Positions 6,677-13,587 of a DNA stretch of 13,619 bases are shown piece after piece. The position numbers and the translations under genes were made by a program. The DNA lies in contig CAKVEC010000021.1 of NCBI GenBank assembly GCA_934728255.1, forward strand, positions 1 to 13,619, in the 5' to 3' direction. Every line of letters begins with the position of its first letter. The stretch's first letter is position 1. This DNA is from an uncultured Bacteroidales bacterium. GTDB lineage: Bacteria; Bacteroidota; Bacteroidia; Bacteroidales; Paludibacteraceae. Under the pieces are notes generated by a model. The model worked only from the letters and a program-made list of their open reading frames with translations. It was not told the origin of the DNA and searched no databases.

Positions 6677-8332
6677 ATGGCAACGAAACATTATTTGGAG
6701 TTCCTGCAAGGAACAATGAAAAATCGCTGGAACGAGTTGGCACTTGCCGACTTGGATAGCGATAATAAGTACACGTATGCTCGTCTGGCAGAACAGATTG
6801 AGCGTTTGCATGCTACTTTCGAGGCACTCGGTATCAAAGAGGGCGACAAAGTGGCTCTTTGCGGACGCAACTGCGCCAACTGGGGCGTTACGTTCCTCGC
6901 TATCGAGACCTACAAAGCGGTGGCTGTCAGTATCCTGCCCGATTTCACCGGAGAGGGTATTCAGAACCTTGTTAATCACTCCGAGGCAAGCCTGCTCTTT
7001 GTAGGACCCAACGTAAAGAAAAAAGTACAATTCGACACAATGCCTGCGCTCAAAGCGATGGTCTTTATGGACGACTTTTCGCTCGTAGCGGCAAAAGACG
7101 AAGAGACCGAAAAAGCCTTTGTACAAGTAGGCGACCTATTCGCTAAGAAATACCCAAACGGTGTACAGAAAGAGGATATCAACTATCCTATTGACAACAT
7201 CAATGAGTTGGCACTGATCAACTATACATCGGGTACCACTAGTGCACCGAAAGGCGTAATGCTCAGCCACTTAAACCTCAGTGGCAACGTGGAGTTTGCT
7301 TGCAACCGTATTCCCCACCGCCCCGGCGACCGTGTCCTCTCTATGCTGCCTATCGCCCATATGTTCGGCTTGATGTTCGAGTTCCTCTATCAGGTGTGCG
7401 ATGGTGCTGAGGTTTATTTCCTTACCAAAGCCCCCACCCCGTCCACGCTGATGAAGGCGTTTGCGCAGGTACATCCGTTTATGATTCTTACAGTGCCTCT
7501 CGTCATTGAGAAAATCGTCAAAAAGAGCGTCCTGCCGGCTATCAACAAACCCGCAATGAAAGTGCTGTGGCATACGCCCGGTATAAACCTTGTCATTCGC
7601 AAGAAAGTGAACGAGAAACTGATGACGGCTTTCGGCGGGCAGTTGCGCCACCTGATTATCGGCGGTGCGGCTCTCAACCAGGAGGTGGAGCAATGCCTCA
7701 AAGACATCAAGTTTGTTTATTGTGTGGGCTATGGTATGACCGAGTGCGGTCCGTTGATTTCGTACGAAGACTGGTTCCGCTTCAAGTTCCACTCCTGCGG
7801 CAAAGACCTGCCGCAATGCCATGTGCGTGTCGATTCGGAAGACCCGCAGCACAAAGAGGGCGAACTGCAAGTGAACGGCATCAACGTCATGATGGGCTAC
7901 TACAAGAACGAGGAAGCCACCAAGGCGGTCTTCACCGAAGACGGTTGGATGCGCACGGGAGACCTTGGTATCATTGACAAAGACGGCAATATCTTTATCA
8001 AAGGTCGTAGCAAAAATATGATTCTCGGTCCTTCGGGGCAGAACATCTACCCCGAGGAAATTGAGGACAAACTGAACAATATGCCTTGCGTGGTGGAGTC
8101 GGTCGTAGTTGATCGCGGCGGCAAACTCGTGGCACTCGTCTTCCCCGACAACACCCCCGAAGGCAAGAAACTGCTCCATGGTGCCAACAACTTCAACGAA
8201 TTGATGGAGCAGAACCGCAAGGAACTGAACAAACAACTCCCGCAGTACAGCCAAATCACCGCTATCGAACTGGTAGCCAACGAGTTTGAGAAAACTCCGA
8301 AACGCTCTATCAAGCGTTTTATGTACAAGTAA
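6677..8332 (+). CDS. AMP-forming acyl-CoA synthetase, long-chain type
   Basis: The 551-residue protein is a full-length member of the adenylate-forming ligases. Visible motifs are the phosphate-binding loop YTSGTTSAPKG (183-193), YGMTE (352-356), the ribose-binding Asp429 in TGDLG, Arg444 in the hinge motif GRSKN, then QNIYPEEIED. The lysine-rich end (KTPKRSIKRFMYK) supplies the usual catalytic lysine. The enzyme activates a carboxylic acid, most likely a fatty acid, with ATP and transfers it to CoA in the cytoplasm. Overall it resembles long-chain fatty acid-CoA ligases more than acetyl-CoA synthetases, but the substrate cannot be read from the sequence. A TetR-type regulator lies directly upstream and an apparent operator sits in its promoter, so it is probably induced by its substrate or product. 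Transcription seems to be monocistronic. Confidence 0.9.
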   Translation: MATKHYLEFLQGTMKNRWNELALADLDSDNKYTYARLAEQIERLHATFEALGIKEGDKVALCGRNCANWGVTFLAIETYKAVAVSILPDFTGEGIQNLVNHSEASLLFVGPNVKKKVQFDTMPALKAMVFMDDFSLVAAKDEETEKAFVQVGDLFAKKYPNGVQKEDINYPIDNINELALINYTSGTTSAPKGVMLSHLNLSGNVEFACNRIPHRPGDRVLSMLPIAHMFGLMFEFLYQVCDGAEVYFLTKAPTPSTLMKAFAQVHPFMILTVPLVIEKIVKKSVLPAINKPAMKVLWHTPGINLVIRKKVNEKLMTAFGGQLRHLIIGGAALNQEVEQCLKDIKFVYCVGYGMTECGPLISYEDWFRFKFHSCGKDLPQCHVRVDSEDPQHKEGELQVNGINVMMGYYKNEEATKAVFTEDGWMRTGDLGIIDKDGNIFIKGRSKNMILGPSGQNIYPEEIEDKLNNMPCVVESVVVDRGGKLVALVFPDNTPEGKKLLHGANNFNELMEQNRKELNKQLPQYSQITAIELVANEFEKTPKRSIKRFMYK

Positions 8333-8373
8333 TTTCTGCTTTTTTATAGTTCTTTTGTAAGGCGTATCCTTTT

Positions 8374-8411
8374 CTCATAGTATTTGCAGCCTATGCTGCC
8401 AATACTATGAG
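8374..8411. repeat. 17-bp stem hairpin downstream of the ligase
   Basis: Arms 8374-8390 and 8395-8411 pair over 17 positions with one mismatch around the 4-nt loop CTAT; the outer 11 bp (CTCATAGTATT/AATACTATGAG) are perfect. There is no T-run on either side, so it is not a classical terminator. It could protect the 3' end of the ligase mRNA or be an operator. A loose promoter match (TTTTG 8353-8357, TAGTATTTG 8378-8386) overlaps the left arm. Confidence 0.75.
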
Positions 8412-8422
8412 CAGGGTATGAC

Positions 8423-8473
8423 TACCCCTTATTGTCTCTTTTTCTGCTTCCTACCCCGCACGCAATAAGGGTA
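8423..8473. repeat. Second inverted repeat before the protease gene
   Basis: TACCCCTTATTG (8423-8434) and CAATAAGGGTA (8463-8473) pair with one bulged C across a 28-nt pyrimidine-rich loop. With the adjoining 17-bp hairpin it makes this 218-bp gap unusually structured. Function unknown. Confidence 0.55.
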
Positions 8474-8506
8474 ATTCAAGAAAATCGAACAACAACAATA
8501 CCAAAA

Positions 8507-8526
8507 CGTTTCCACAAAAGGAAACG
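8507..8526. promoter_or_regulatory. Short hairpin in the protease leader
   Basis: CGTTTCC (8507-8513) and GGAAACG (8520-8526) are perfect 7-bp arms around ACAAAA, ending 24 nt before the protease ATG. In RNA this would be a compact stem-loop just upstream of the ribosome entry region and might tune translation. Confidence 0.5.
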
Positions 8527-8550
8527 GATATAACTAACTAATAAACAATT

Positions 8551-9996
8551 ATGAGAAAATCATTTTCAATGCCACTCCGTGTGGCAATAGTAGGTTGTGC
8601 TATGTGTGCCGGCTCTATAGCGGTTCACGCACAAGATTACTCCAAGAGCCAAGTTACGGCAATGGCTCACAATTATTTTGCCGCAGACGCTGCCATCGCC
8701 ACTATGGCAAACAATGTAACCATCGACACCCTCTATTTAGGCGACACCCCAAAGATGTTTCTATGCCAAGACGGAAGCAACTGGGTGGTGCTTGCCAACG
8801 AACAAAGTGTATCGCCTATCGTCTGCCTTGGTGAGGGTTCGTTTAGCGTAAAAGAACTGCAAGAATCTCCGCTTTGGCTGCTTCTCAATGAGTCTATGCT
8901 CGGTTTGGATTCTCTCCGCCGTTCCGATGACTATGAGCCCGCAGAAAATGCGATTGCCCTCCAATCTACTGCAAGAGCCGCAAAGATGACACCCTTATTG
9001 GAATTAGATGCCAATAATATAAATAAATGGGGACAATCCTACAATAATAATGGAACTGCAGCAAAAATAGAATATGCATATAACAAATATTGTCCGGACT
9101 TTTTTGATGTGCATCAAGGGCGCACATTGGTAGGTTGTACCGCTGTTGCTATGGCACAAGTAATGTGGTACAATAAATGGCCTAACTCAGCATCTATTCC
9201 ATCAAACATTAACAAGGCTGGTATTACATCGGGAGCAGACATTACTCGTACATACAATTGGAACAATATGCCGGGGAGTCTTTATAATTCTACCCCAATA
9301 GAGAAAATCAATGCCGTTGCTGGTCTAATGCGCGATTGCGGTTATGCAGGGCATATGATATATGCCAAATTGGGTTCTTCTATGACACTGACCAATGCAA
9401 TTTCCGCATTGCGCAATACGTTTCAATATACTGCCCATATGAAGCAATACTCAAGTGGAGCCAAGAAATTTAACAATTTGATAAAATCAGAAATAGCCGC
9501 CAAACGTCCGGTAATGATTCAAGCCACTCATGCGTCCAATGGAACTGCCCATACTTTTGTTATTGATGGCTATGATAGTGCAAGCGAAATGTTCCATATC
9601 AATCTTGGTTGGTGGGGGCAAGGCGATGGAACTGCAGAGGGAAATATTTGGTACTCTATTTCTGGTTCTGATGCTTATGCACACTATACCGTTGCCCGTC
9701 GTATGCTTTACGAAATCATTCCTAACAAGAGCAAACAAATTGTTATGGATTATGAGGATGAAATCGAAGAGAATACTACGCAAGAAAATAGTAATTCGAT
9801 CAACATCCATATAGAAGCAAATAGCATTTCTATTCAATCCGACAGCGATGTACAATGGACTATTTATAATATCTATGGACAATCCGTTGCTATAGGTCAA
9901 GTAAAGTATGTAGATACTACGACTTTACCAATAGGTACCTACACTATAATCGTATATAGTGATAACGCCTCTAACCAAATAAAATTCGTAAAGTAA
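8551..9996 (+). CDS. Secreted C10 (streptopain-like) cysteine protease with T9SS tail
   Basis: The 481-residue precursor starts with a Sec signal peptide, cleavage likely after Ala27 (VHA/Q). Residues about 30-130 resemble the inhibitory propeptide of C10 peptidases (NEQSVSPIVCLGEGSF). The catalytic domain shows the nucleophile Cys196 in VGCTAVAMAQVMW and His334 in AHTFVIDGYD, followed by HINLGWWGQGDG with Asn351 in the place of SpeB Asn356. SpeB has Trp right after that Asn; here it is Leu352. The last 70 residues form a beta-rich domain (NIYGQSV, LPIGTYTIIV, IKFVK) typical of type IX secretion sorting domains, so the enzyme is probably exported across the outer membrane and surface-anchored or released. 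Two small lipoprotein genes follow at once. Composition drops from 31 of 60 G+C at 8881-8940 to 20 of 60 at 9061-9120, near the propeptide/mature border. Confidence 0.92.
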   Translation: MRKSFSMPLRVAIVGCAMCAGSIAVHAQDYSKSQVTAMAHNYFAADAAIATMANNVTIDTLYLGDTPKMFLCQDGSNWVVLANEQSVSPIVCLGEGSFSVKELQESPLWLLLNESMLGLDSLRRSDDYEPAENAIALQSTARAAKMTPLLELDANNINKWGQSYNNNGTAAKIEYAYNKYCPDFFDVHQGRTLVGCTAVAMAQVMWYNKWPNSASIPSNINKAGITSGADITRTYNWNNMPGSLYNSTPIEKINAVAGLMRDCGYAGHMIYAKLGSSMTLTNAISALRNTFQYTAHMKQYSSGAKKFNNLIKSEIAAKRPVMIQATHASNGTAHTFVIDGYDSASEMFHINLGWWGQGDGTAEGNIWYSISGSDAYAHYTVARRMLYEIIPNKSKQIVMDYEDEIEENTTQENSNSINIHIEANSISIQSDSDVQWTIYNIYGQSVAIGQVKYVDTTTLPIGTYTIIVYSDNASNQIKFVK

Positions 9997-10355
9997 TATG
10001 AAAAAGATAGCATTTATCCTATTGGTATTTATTTCTTACATAATTACGGGGTGCCATAAATTCATAGAACCCAATGTGCAAATAGGGGCGACCACCTTGT
10101 CCGTTGGAGATACCACATTTTTAGAGTGGAGCAATGTTAAATCTTTCCATATAAACTTATTGCATCCGGAAGATTCTATATGTGTACTGATGGATTCTAC
10201 AAGCAATTCTATGAAAATATATGCTAATAAACCGGGAAACGATACATTATTTATATCCTATGACTTCCTGTATAGAGATGCATCTGGAGCACCCGGACAT
10301 CAAGGATTAGATTTTATCACTGTTTTGCCAAAAGAATAAAGTAATATGAAAAAGA
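9989..10355 (+). repeat. 19-nt direct repeat at both lipoprotein gene starts
   Basis: The 19-mer TAAAGTAATATGAAAAAGA occurs at 9989-10007 and at 10337-10355, each time spanning the previous stop region and the ATG of a lipoprotein gene. With the near-identical gene ends (TTTTGCCAAAAGAATAA and TTTTGCCGAAAGAATAA), this marks a tandem duplication of a roughly 345-bp gene unit. Confidence 0.8.
9998..10339 (+). CDS. Small lipoprotein 1, possible protease inhibitor
   Basis: The 113-residue product begins with a lipoprotein signal peptide ending in ITGC, so Cys19 is the likely lipidated residue. The remainder, about 94 residues, alternates hydrophobic and polar residues as in a beta-sandwich, with a TLSVGDTTFLEW strand pair near the start and a FITVLPKE end. 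It begins 1 bp after the protease stop and must be co-expressed with it. In Bacteroides fragilis, C10 protease genes lie next to small staphostatin-like inhibitor genes; a comparable inhibitor or immunity role in the periplasm or outer membrane is plausible here. I cannot confirm homology by eye. An alternative is a surface partner of the protease. It shares HxEDSIC with the next gene. Confidence 0.8.
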   Translation: MKKIAFILLVFISYIITGCHKFIEPNVQIGATTLSVGDTTFLEWSNVKSFHINLLHPEDSICVLMDSTSNSMKIYANKPGNDTLFISYDFLYRDASGAPGHQGLDFITVLPKE

Positions 10356-10681
10356 GTATTTTTATTTTGTTGGTATTGGTTGTATGCTTGGCTTCATGTG
10401 AATACAAACGCCCGGAGATAATTGTCGGAACGAACACCCTAACAGTAGGTGAAGAAACTATTATCGAAGTGAAACACCCACGCGTACGAGATATTTCATT
10501 TACATTATTCCATGCTGAAGATTCAATTTGTACTTTAAGCGACCGTACAAAAAAAACAATAATAGTACACGCCAATAAAGTCGGTATAGATACTATTGAG
10601 GTGGATTATGTTTATACCCAAAGTATCTATGCCTATGGGGAATTCGAATACGTTCCTATCACCGTTTTGCCGAAAGAATAA
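10346..10681 (+). CDS. Small lipoprotein 2, paralog of lipoprotein 1
   Basis: This 111-residue protein has a lipobox LASC with Cys18 as the likely lipid attachment site. It lines up with lipoprotein 1 along its whole length: LTVGEE against LSVGDT, HAEDSIC against HPEDSIC, HANKVGIDT against YANKPGNDT, and the same VLPKE end. Sequence between these islands has diverged strongly, so the duplication is old or under diversifying pressure. The gene follows the stop of lipoprotein 1 by 6 bp and is the last of the operon, ahead of a strong terminator. Two divergent copies could bind different forms of the protease, such as precursor and mature enzyme, or different proteases. Function not established. 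Confidence 0.8.
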   Translation: MKKSIFILLVLVVCLASCEYKRPEIIVGTNTLTVGEETIIEVKHPRVRDISFTLFHAEDSICTLSDRTKKTIIVHANKVGIDTIEVDYVYTQSIYAYGEFEYVPITVLPKE

Positions 10682-10714
10682 CCAGCCATAGCCTTGCCAC
10701 AAGGCGCATTTTCG

Positions 10715-10752
10715 CTCCCTGCTTTGAGCGGATCTCGGAGCAGGGAGTTTTT
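10715..10752 (+). terminator. Rho-independent terminator of the protease operon
   Basis: CTCCCTGCT (10715-10723) and AGCAGGGAG (10739-10747) are perfect 9-bp arms, with a further GAG/CTC pairing inside the loop, followed by TTTTT at 10748-10752. It lies 34 bp past the stop of lipoprotein 2. Confidence 0.9.
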
Positions 10753-11205
10753 CTCTTGAAATCAATGATAGCGGCTGTTCGCTATAGAACAAAATATAAA
10801 TAACATCAGTTGGATATAAGCCTAATTGCATACTTTGCCGCCGTAGGCGATAAGATTTAAGGCAATTTATGGATGTAAAGTTAAAGATTACTTAACGTCA
10901 GTTGCGCTAATTTTGGATACGAAATTTATGGTTAATTTGTGATAATACGGCGTAGCCGTCCGTTCCAAACAGCCCTTATTTCGGCTATTTGAATGATTAT
11001 TGAGCATATTTGTATAGAAAGTGCGGCACGTATTACAGGGTTCCCGCAAGCAACGCACAGTGGGATGTCGGTTGTGCCGCAAGATAGGTTTTGCAAGTTT
11101 TGTTTTTATACATTTTCGTTATATCAAAAACTCACGTTATTTAGATTTCTTGCCGCTTTGCGGAAAAGGAAACTTTATTTAGAACTCATAAAAAAGGTAT
11201 TAGTT
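10753..11205. other. Intergenic stretch upstream of the dehydrogenase
   Basis: No convincing gene is present. Small hairpins with a GTA loop are at 10839-10849 (CGCC-GTA-GGCG) and 10947-10959 (ACGGC-GTA-GCCGT), and CCGC-TTT-GCGG is at 11153-11163. A -7-like TAATTTTG is at 10908-10915 without a good -33 partner. An in-frame ATG at 10993 would add 71 residues to the dehydrogenase, but that extension (Cys-, Phe- and Arg-rich) does not fit the SDR family. The promoter of the dehydrogenase is probably in here but was not located with confidence. Confidence 0.5.
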
Positions 11206-12015
11206 ATGACAAAGATTAAAGGAAAGAATGTCCTCATCACAGGTGGGGCATCCGGTATCGGGAAGATCATGGGTCGCATCTGCTTGGAGAAAGGTGCTGC
11301 AAACTTGATTATCTGGGATGTAAATTCCACATCGCTGGAAGCGACAAGCAAAGAACTCAGCCGATACGGCGCAGTAAGCACCTATCAATTAGACATCACC
11401 AACGACGAGTTGGTCGTGGAGACCTATCGCCAAGTGCTGGCACGGTTTGAGCGCATCGGCGTACTCATCAACTGCGCGGGTATCGTGCGCGGAAACAAGA
11501 CCTTCAACCACAACACCATTGCCGATGTGCGCCTCACGTTCAACGTGAATAGTATCGCCCCGATGGTGCTTTCGCTCCAAGCCCTGCAACCGATGCTCGA
11601 CCTCAACGAGGGGCATATTTGCAACATTGCTTCCGAGGCGGGTATGATTTCCAACCCGAAAATGACCATCTATGCCGCCAGCAAATGGGCGGTCATCGGC
11701 TGGAGCGACTCGCTGCGTATCGAACTGAGCGAGATGAAAAAGAACGTCCACATAACCACCATCGCCCCCTACTACATCAATACAGGTATGTTCGACGGCG
11801 TGGAGTCGCCTATTTTTCCGATCCTTGACCCTGAGAAAACCGCCAAGAAGATTATTCGTGCCATTGAGCGCAACCAAGACTTCTGCGGACTGCCATGGGG
11901 CTTCCATTTCGTACGCTTTATGCAGGGTATCTTGCCTACAAAACTGTTTGATTTTGTGTTTGGTACGGTTTTTGGTATCTTCAAGGCAATGGATCATTTT
12001 ACCGGACGAAAATAG
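11206..12015 (+). CDS. Short-chain dehydrogenase/reductase
   Basis: The 269-residue protein is a classical SDR. It has the nucleotide-binding TGGASGIG (residues 12-19), an acidic Asp after the second strand (IIWDVN) that favours NAD over NADP, NCAG (89-92), and the catalytic set Ser143, Tyr156 and Lys160 (YAASK). The C-terminal part is hydrophobic and aromatic (WGFHFVRFMQGILPTKLFDFVF), as in SDRs that act on lipid or retinoid-like alcohols and may associate with membranes. It likely interconverts an alcohol and a carbonyl in the cytoplasm. ATG 11206 is chosen because the SDR fold begins right there, with TATTAGTT before it. An aldehyde dehydrogenase follows after 52 bp, so the pair may oxidise an alcohol to an acid in two steps. 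The substrate is unknown. Confidence 0.9.
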   Translation: MTKIKGKNVLITGGASGIGKIMGRICLEKGAANLIIWDVNSTSLEATSKELSRYGAVSTYQLDITNDELVVETYRQVLARFERIGVLINCAGIVRGNKTFNHNTIADVRLTFNVNSIAPMVLSLQALQPMLDLNEGHICNIASEAGMISNPKMTIYAASKWAVIGWSDSLRIELSEMKKNVHITTIAPYYINTGMFDGVESPIFPILDPEKTAKKIIRAIERNQDFCGLPWGFHFVRFMQGILPTKLFDFVFGTVFGIFKAMDHFTGRK

Positions 12016-12067
12016 CCTCATACGCCATCCATTTACAAATTTACACACTTACAAATTAACAACACTG

Positions 12068-13420
12068 ATGGATATAGAGCAAATTCACGATGCGCAGAAG
12101 GCATTCTACCGCTCGGGCAAGACGCTCGACTATGCCTTTCGCCTGCAGATGTTGCAGCGTTTGGATAATGCCTTGCGCACCTACGAGAAGCCGCTGACCG
12201 ACGCTTTGTGGACCGACCTCCACAAGTCGTACGAAGAAGCCTATCTCACCGAGATCAGTATCGTCTATGGCGAGATACGCAACCATCTGCGCCACTTGCG
12301 CCGCTGGATGCGCCCCGTGCGCAAACCGTCGCCGCTGAGTATCTTCCCCGCACGAAGCAAAGTCATCACCGAGCCGCTCGGCAACGCGCTGATCATTGCG
12401 CCGTGGAACTACCCCGTGCAACTCCTGCTCAATCCGCTTGTAGGAGCAATCTCTGCGGGCTGTACGGCTATGCTCAAACCCTCCCCCTACGTGCCGCACG
12501 TGTCGGCTGTATTGAGCGAGATGATACACGCCACCTTTACCGAAGAGTACATCGGTATCGTGGAAGGACATCGCGATGTCAATACGGCTCTGCTGGCATT
12601 GCGCTGGGATCTGATTTTCTTTACCGGTAGCCCCGACCTCGGCAAGAAAGTAATGCTTGCTGCTGCCAAACACCTCACTCCTGTCGTACTGGAATTAGGC
12701 GGCAAAAGCCCTTGTATCATCGACCGCAACGCCGACCTCCCTATTGCCGCCAAACGTGTGGCATGGGGCAAGTCGCTCAATGCGGGACAAACCTGTATTG
12801 CCCCCGATTATCTGCTCATTCACACCGATGTGCAAGACGAGTTCCTGCGCCTTTTGAAGCAGGAGTTCGAAAACCTGCTCGGTAGCAATCCACAGGAAAC
12901 CAAACATTTCGTGCGTATTGTCAGCGACCGTGCGTTTGAGCGTCTGTCGGGTTATCTGCAGGACGGCACCGTCTATTATGGTGGCAAGACCGACGTGCGT
13001 GAACGCTATTTCTCGCCTACCATTCTCACCGATGTACGTCCCGACAGCCCCGTGATGCAAGAAGAAATCTTTGGACCTATATTCCCCGTTATTCCTTTCA
13101 CCGATTTGCAACAAGCCGTTGATTTTGTTGCGAATAGGGAAAAACCATTGGCACTCTATTACTTCGGCAAGCAAAGTAAGCGGGTCTTAAAGCATACCTC
13201 CGCTGGCGGCACGTGTATCAACGACACCATTATGCACATCGTCAACGACCATATCCCCTTTGGCGGTGTGGGCAACTCGGGTATGTCGGCATACCACGGA
13301 AAGGATTCCTACCTGGCGTTCAGCCACCGGCGTGCGGTCGTTACCACTCCCACCTGCCTCGACCTGCCTTTCCGCTATATGCCCTACTCTCTGTTCAAGT
13401 GGGTCAAAAAGATTTTATAA
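12068..13420 (+). CDS. Aldehyde dehydrogenase, class 3 (fatty/aromatic aldehyde type)
   Basis: The 450-residue enzyme has the full set of class 3 ALDH marks: IIAPWNYPVQL with the cofactor-site Asn, KPSPYVPH, FFTGSPDLGKKV, the general base Glu209 in LELGGKSP, the nucleophile Cys243 in NAGQTCIAPDY, EEIFGPIFP, and PFGGVGNSGMSAYHGK. Length and the spacing of Glu and Cys are as in mammalian ALDH3 enzymes. It oxidises aldehydes to acids with NAD(P)+. No membrane anchor is evident at the C terminus, although the end is basic and aromatic. ATG 12068 is preferred over upstream in-frame starts, which lie inside the SDR gene; an AT-rich leader with repeated TTACAAATT (12033-12041, 12049-12057) precedes it. 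It probably forms an operon with the SDR and ends at the terminator just downstream. Confidence 0.93.
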   Translation: MDIEQIHDAQKAFYRSGKTLDYAFRLQMLQRLDNALRTYEKPLTDALWTDLHKSYEEAYLTEISIVYGEIRNHLRHLRRWMRPVRKPSPLSIFPARSKVITEPLGNALIIAPWNYPVQLLLNPLVGAISAGCTAMLKPSPYVPHVSAVLSEMIHATFTEEYIGIVEGHRDVNTALLALRWDLIFFTGSPDLGKKVMLAAAKHLTPVVLELGGKSPCIIDRNADLPIAAKRVAWGKSLNAGQTCIAPDYLLIHTDVQDEFLRLLKQEFENLLGSNPQETKHFVRIVSDRAFERLSGYLQDGTVYYGGKTDVRERYFSPTILTDVRPDSPVMQEEIFGPIFPVIPFTDLQQAVDFVANREKPLALYYFGKQSKRVLKHTSAGGTCINDTIMHIVNDHIPFGGVGNSGMSAYHGKDSYLAFSHRRAVVTTPTCLDLPFRYMPYSLFKWVKKIL

Positions 13421-13443
13421 AACGTCATCCGACCTACATATCT

Positions 13444-13492
13444 GAAGACGAGTTGCCGTTACTCAAGTAAAGCAACTCGTCTTCATTTTTTT
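13444..13492 (+). terminator. Rho-independent terminator of the SDR-ALDH pair
   Basis: GAAGACGAGTTGC (13444-13456) and GCAACTCGTCTTC (13472-13484) are perfect 13-bp arms around a 15-nt loop, followed by A and seven T residues (13486-13492). It lies 23 bp past the ALDH stop. Confidence 0.95.
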
Positions 13493-13553
13493 GCATAATA
13501 AATATGCAGAAAATATACAGATTATGCACTTCCTATACCTCGTAATACCGATT

Positions 13554-13587
13554 ACGTAGAAAAGACGTAGAAAGGACGTAGAAAGAA
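13554..13587 (+). repeat. 11-bp tandem repeat, three units
   Basis: Three consecutive near-copies of ACGTAGAAAGR (13554-13564, 13565-13575, 13576-13587) lie in the intergenic region at the end of the window. A period of 11 puts each copy on the same DNA face, as with repeated regulator sites, but slippage of a simple repeat is equally possible. The gene it would serve is outside the window. Confidence 0.7.

Noticed and set aside
10993..11205. N-terminal extension of the dehydrogenase by 71 residues
   Set aside because: The SDR fold starts at Met 11206 with the usual few residues before TGGASGIG. The extension is Cys-, Phe- and Arg-rich, not a signal peptide, and not expected in the family.
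11534..11548. Perfect palindrome TCACGTT-C-AACGTGA
   Set aside because: It lies in the middle of the SDR coding region, encodes conserved family residues, and resembles no other site in the window, so chance is the simplest explanation.
12033..12057. Repeated TTACAAATT before the aldehyde dehydrogenase as a regulator site
   Set aside because: Low-complexity AT-rich leaders of this sort are common in Bacteroidota; two 9-bp copies are not enough to claim an operator.
11825..12067. Upstream in-frame start of the aldehyde dehydrogenase inside the SDR gene
   Set aside because: The added residues are the SDR gene read in another frame. The class 3 ALDH fold begins at Met 12068, and the Glu209/Cys243 numbering fits the family with that start.
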